From assembly GCF_022606355.1 (NCBI RefSeq), contig NZ_JAHHZQ010000002.1, forward strand, positions 310,001-374,000: a stretch of DNA of 64,000 nt, in the 5' to 3' direction. Shown here piece after piece: positions 62,547-64,000 of this stretch. Under the pieces are notes generated by a model that worked only from the letters and a program-made list of their open reading frames with translations, searched no databases and was not told the DNA's origin. The stretch is from Leifsonia shinshuensis (GTDB lineage: Bacteria > Actinomycetota > Actinomycetes > Actinomycetales > Microbacteriaceae). The position numbers and the translations under genes were made by a program. Each line of letters opens with the position of its first letter. Within the stretch, counting starts at the first letter, position 1.

Positions 62547-63400
62547 GCCAATCCGTCGCCCGAGCGCTCGACCTGCTCGGGCTCGTCGCTCGTGGCGTTC
62601 GCACGCTCGACGAGCTGGCCGAGGAACTGGGCGTGCACAAGTCGACCGTGCTCCGGCTGCTGCAGACGCTCGAGTCACGGGGGTTCGCCGGCCACGACGC
62701 CGCTCACCGGTACCACGTCGGGCCCGCGGTCTTCGCCCTGGCCTCCGACGCGATCGACGGCGTCGACGTGCGCGCGGCGTCCGGGCCGATCCTTCGCGAA
62801 CTCGCCGCGGCCACCGGTCAGACAGTGCATCTGGCGACCTACCAGGACGGCGTCGTCACGTACATCGACAAGGTCGACTCGCGGCAGGGTCTGCGGATGT
62901 ACTCGCGGATCGGCCTCCCGGCCCCTCTTCACGCGACGGCGGTCGGAAAGGTGCTCCTGGGCGGCGTGGAGGTGGCCGAGCGGGAGCGCGTGGTCGCCGG
63001 CCTCGACCTCGCCGCCTTCACGCCGCGCACGCATGTCACCGCCTCCGCCCTGCTCGCCGACGTCAGGATCAGCGCCGAGCGCGGCTGGGCGGAGGACCAC
63101 GAGGAGCACGAGACGTTCATGAACTGCGTCGGCGCGCCGGTCCGCGGTCCCGACGGCCGGATCGCCGCCGCGGTCTCGATCTCAGTGCCGAACGTGGTGC
63201 TCCCGCACGACGGCGTCCTCGCACTGCTGCCCACGCTCCTCGATGCGACGAGCCGCATCTCGGCCGAGCTCGGAGCACCCGTCCCGCAGGCGGCCGCTCT
63301 CGAGCCGGCCACCTCGGCGCCATCGACCTCCGCACGGGTGACCTCCGCACGGATGACCTCCGCACGCGTGACCTCCGCACCACCGAAAGGAACCCCATGA
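62543..63400 (+). CDS. IclR family transcriptional regulator
   Basis: A 285-residue regulator. VARALDLLGLVARGVRTLDE and LAEELGVHKSTVLRLLQTLE form the winged helix; the ligand domain has ATGQTVHLATYQDGVVTYID, LPAPLHATAVGKVLL, GWAEDHEEHETFMNCVGAPV and GRIAAAVSISVPN. GTG 62543 overlaps the kinase stop (GTGA). The C terminus carries about 25 extra residues, TSARVTSARMTSARVTSAP, encoded by four 15-bp tandem repeats (63325-63384). The likely target is the divergent promoter at 61445-61496, with 2-keto-3-deoxygluconate or a similar compound as ligand (inference). Confidence 0.9.
   Translation: MSQSVARALDLLGLVARGVRTLDELAEELGVHKSTVLRLLQTLESRGFAGHDAAHRYHVGPAVFALASDAIDGVDVRAASGPILRELAAATGQTVHLATYQDGVVTYIDKVDSRQGLRMYSRIGLPAPLHATAVGKVLLGGVEVAERERVVAGLDLAAFTPRTHVTASALLADVRISAERGWAEDHEEHETFMNCVGAPVRGPDGRIAAAVSISVPNVVLPHDGVLALLPTLLDATSRISAELGAPVPQAAALEPATSAPSTSARVTSARMTSARVTSAPPKGTP
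63325..63384 (+). repeat. Four 15-bp tandem repeats at the 3' end of the IclR gene
   Basis: The unit GACCTCCGCACGNNT is repeated at 63325, 63340, 63355 and 63370 (the last copy diverges at its end). Being 15 bp it keeps frame and adds 5-residue units to the IclR tail. A slippage-prone minisatellite directly before the RidA start at 63397. Confidence 0.9.
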
Positions 63401-63801
63401 CCGACCGCATCGCCATCAGCACGACCGAGGCCCCCGCCCCCGCGCACACCTTCTCGCAGGGGGTGCGCCGCGGCCCGTTCCTGCAGGTGTCCGGGCAGGG
63501 TCCGGTCGACCCGGAGACGAACGAGTACCTCCACACCGGCGACGTGAAGGCGCAGACCGTCCGCACCCTCCGCAACGTGGAGGCCGTGCTCGCGGCGGGC
63601 GGAGCCGGTTTCGACGACGTCATGATGCTGCGTGTCTACCTGACGACCCGAGACGACTTCGCGGCGATGAACGAGGCGTACGGCGAGTTCCTCGCCTCGC
63701 GCGTCCCCTCCGGCGTGCTGCCAGCGCGCACGACCGTCTTCACGGGTCTGCCGCGCGCGGAGATGCTCGTCGAGATCGACGCGTTCGCGGTGCTCGGTTG
63801 A
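63397..63801 (+). CDS. ridA: RidA family imine/enamine deaminase
   Basis: Hydrolyses reactive enamine/imine intermediates released by PLP dehydratases. The 134-residue protein has TFSQGVRRGPFLQVSGQGPV, TVRTLRNVEAVLAAGGAGFD, MLRVYLTTRDDFAAMNEAYG and the active Arg in GVLPARTTVFTGLP (about residue 112), then AEMLVEIDAFAV. GAAAGGA precedes the ATG. The overlap in position and likely co-transcription with IclR and the kinase place it with the D-serine-dehydratase-like enzyme, whose 2-imino acid product it would clear. Confidence 0.9.
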   Translation: MTDRIAISTTEAPAPAHTFSQGVRRGPFLQVSGQGPVDPETNEYLHTGDVKAQTVRTLRNVEAVLAAGGAGFDDVMMLRVYLTTRDDFAAMNEAYGEFLASRVPSGVLPARTTVFTGLPRAEMLVEIDAFAVLG

Positions 63802-63861
63802 TGCACCTCCGCCGGGTCTGACAGTTCCCCGCGACCCCGCCGCGCGAACCGTCCCCGGTGG

Positions 63862-63867
63862 TACGTT
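63862..63867 (+). promoter_or_regulatory. Candidate -10 box of the terminal gene
   Basis: TACGTT, then 6 bases, then GTG at 63874. Fits the leaderless pattern of the window. Confidence 0.4.
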
Positions 63868-63873
63868 TCGCAT

Positions 63874-64000
63874 GTGAGCCGTATCGTGGCCGTGGCGCCC
63901 GTGCTTCCCGCCCGCAGCTACAGCCAGGGCGAGATCACCGCCGCCCTGCTCGCGATGATCACCAGCGACCCGCAGCGTCAGGCCGTGATGCGCCGCATCC
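63874..64000 (+). CDS. Type III polyketide synthase, N-terminal part (cut by window end)
   Basis: Only the first 42 codons are present. SRIVAVAPVLPARSYSQGEI followed by ITAALLAMITSDPQRQAVMR is the usual start of actinobacterial chalcone/stilbene synthase-like enzymes, which make alkylresorcinols or pyrones from acyl-CoA starters and malonyl-CoA. The catalytic Cys and His lie beyond the window, so the call rests on the N-terminal match alone. Confidence 0.5.
   Translation, partial: MSRIVAVAPVLPARSYSQGEITAALLAMITSDPQRQAVMRRI

Overview
The window comes from a high-GC actinobacterium, most likely Microbacteriaceae (Leifsonia-like). Supporting this are an actinobacterial-type HemQ, the mismatch endonuclease NucS instead of a MutS/MutL system, frequent GTG starts, ATGA/GTGA gene overlaps, and many starts that sit 6-9 bases behind a TANNNT box (leaderless promoters). 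It reads as ordinary chromosome. I see no insertion sequence, prophage, CRISPR array, tRNA or rRNA.

Layout. 15-10583: housekeeping and small enzymes (PEBP protein, polyprenol-phosphate mannosyltransferase, tRNA hydroxylase TrhO, CPA1 antiporter, LssY-type membrane protein, PEP mutase-like lyase, AcuI-type reductase, and an FAD monooxygenase between two DUF1304 paralogues). 10748-15461: ROK regulator and a XylF/G/H-like sugar ABC transporter. 15808-27260: all nine enzymes of the coproporphyrin-dependent heme pathway, from glutamyl-tRNA reductase (hemA, plus strand) through hemE, hemY, hemQ, hemH, hemC, hemD, hemB and hemL (minus strand), with three small envelope-type genes placed between hemY and hemQ. 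27293-35495: GNAT enzyme, glycyl-tRNA synthetase, a large DUF2156 membrane protein, a serine hydrolase, an M13 peptidase and a small membrane protein. 35813-39811: MarR-like regulator with an ABC-2 exporter, and a secreted HNH nuclease. 40510-49580: MATE exporter, a 323-bp array of helically phased palindromes, M20 amidohydrolase, LacI regulator facing an MFS transporter across a 28-bp perfect palindrome, lactonase, nucS, an SseB-like protein, a HAD phosphatase and a lipoprotein. 49718-57300: mannitol PTS locus (MtlR activator, IIB-like protein, HPr, enzyme I, MtlA, MtlF, MtlD), so both general and sugar-specific PTS parts are together. 57328-63801: a catabolic cluster (N-acyl-D-amino acid deacylase, KDPG aldolase, D-serine-dehydratase-like PLP enzyme, PfkB kinase, IclR regulator, RidA). 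The window ends inside a probable type III polyketide synthase.

Two items stand out. The catabolic cluster has the right enzyme classes to take N-acetyl-D-glucosaminate (oxidised GlcNAc) to pyruvate plus glyceraldehyde 3-phosphate: deacetylation, ammonia elimination to 2-keto-3-deoxygluconate, phosphorylation, aldol cleavage, with RidA clearing the imine. The array at 41897-42219 alternates two related 13-bp palindromes whose centres are exactly 20 bp apart. It looks like a designed binding surface or a spreading intergenic repeat, and no gene or standard feature explains it.
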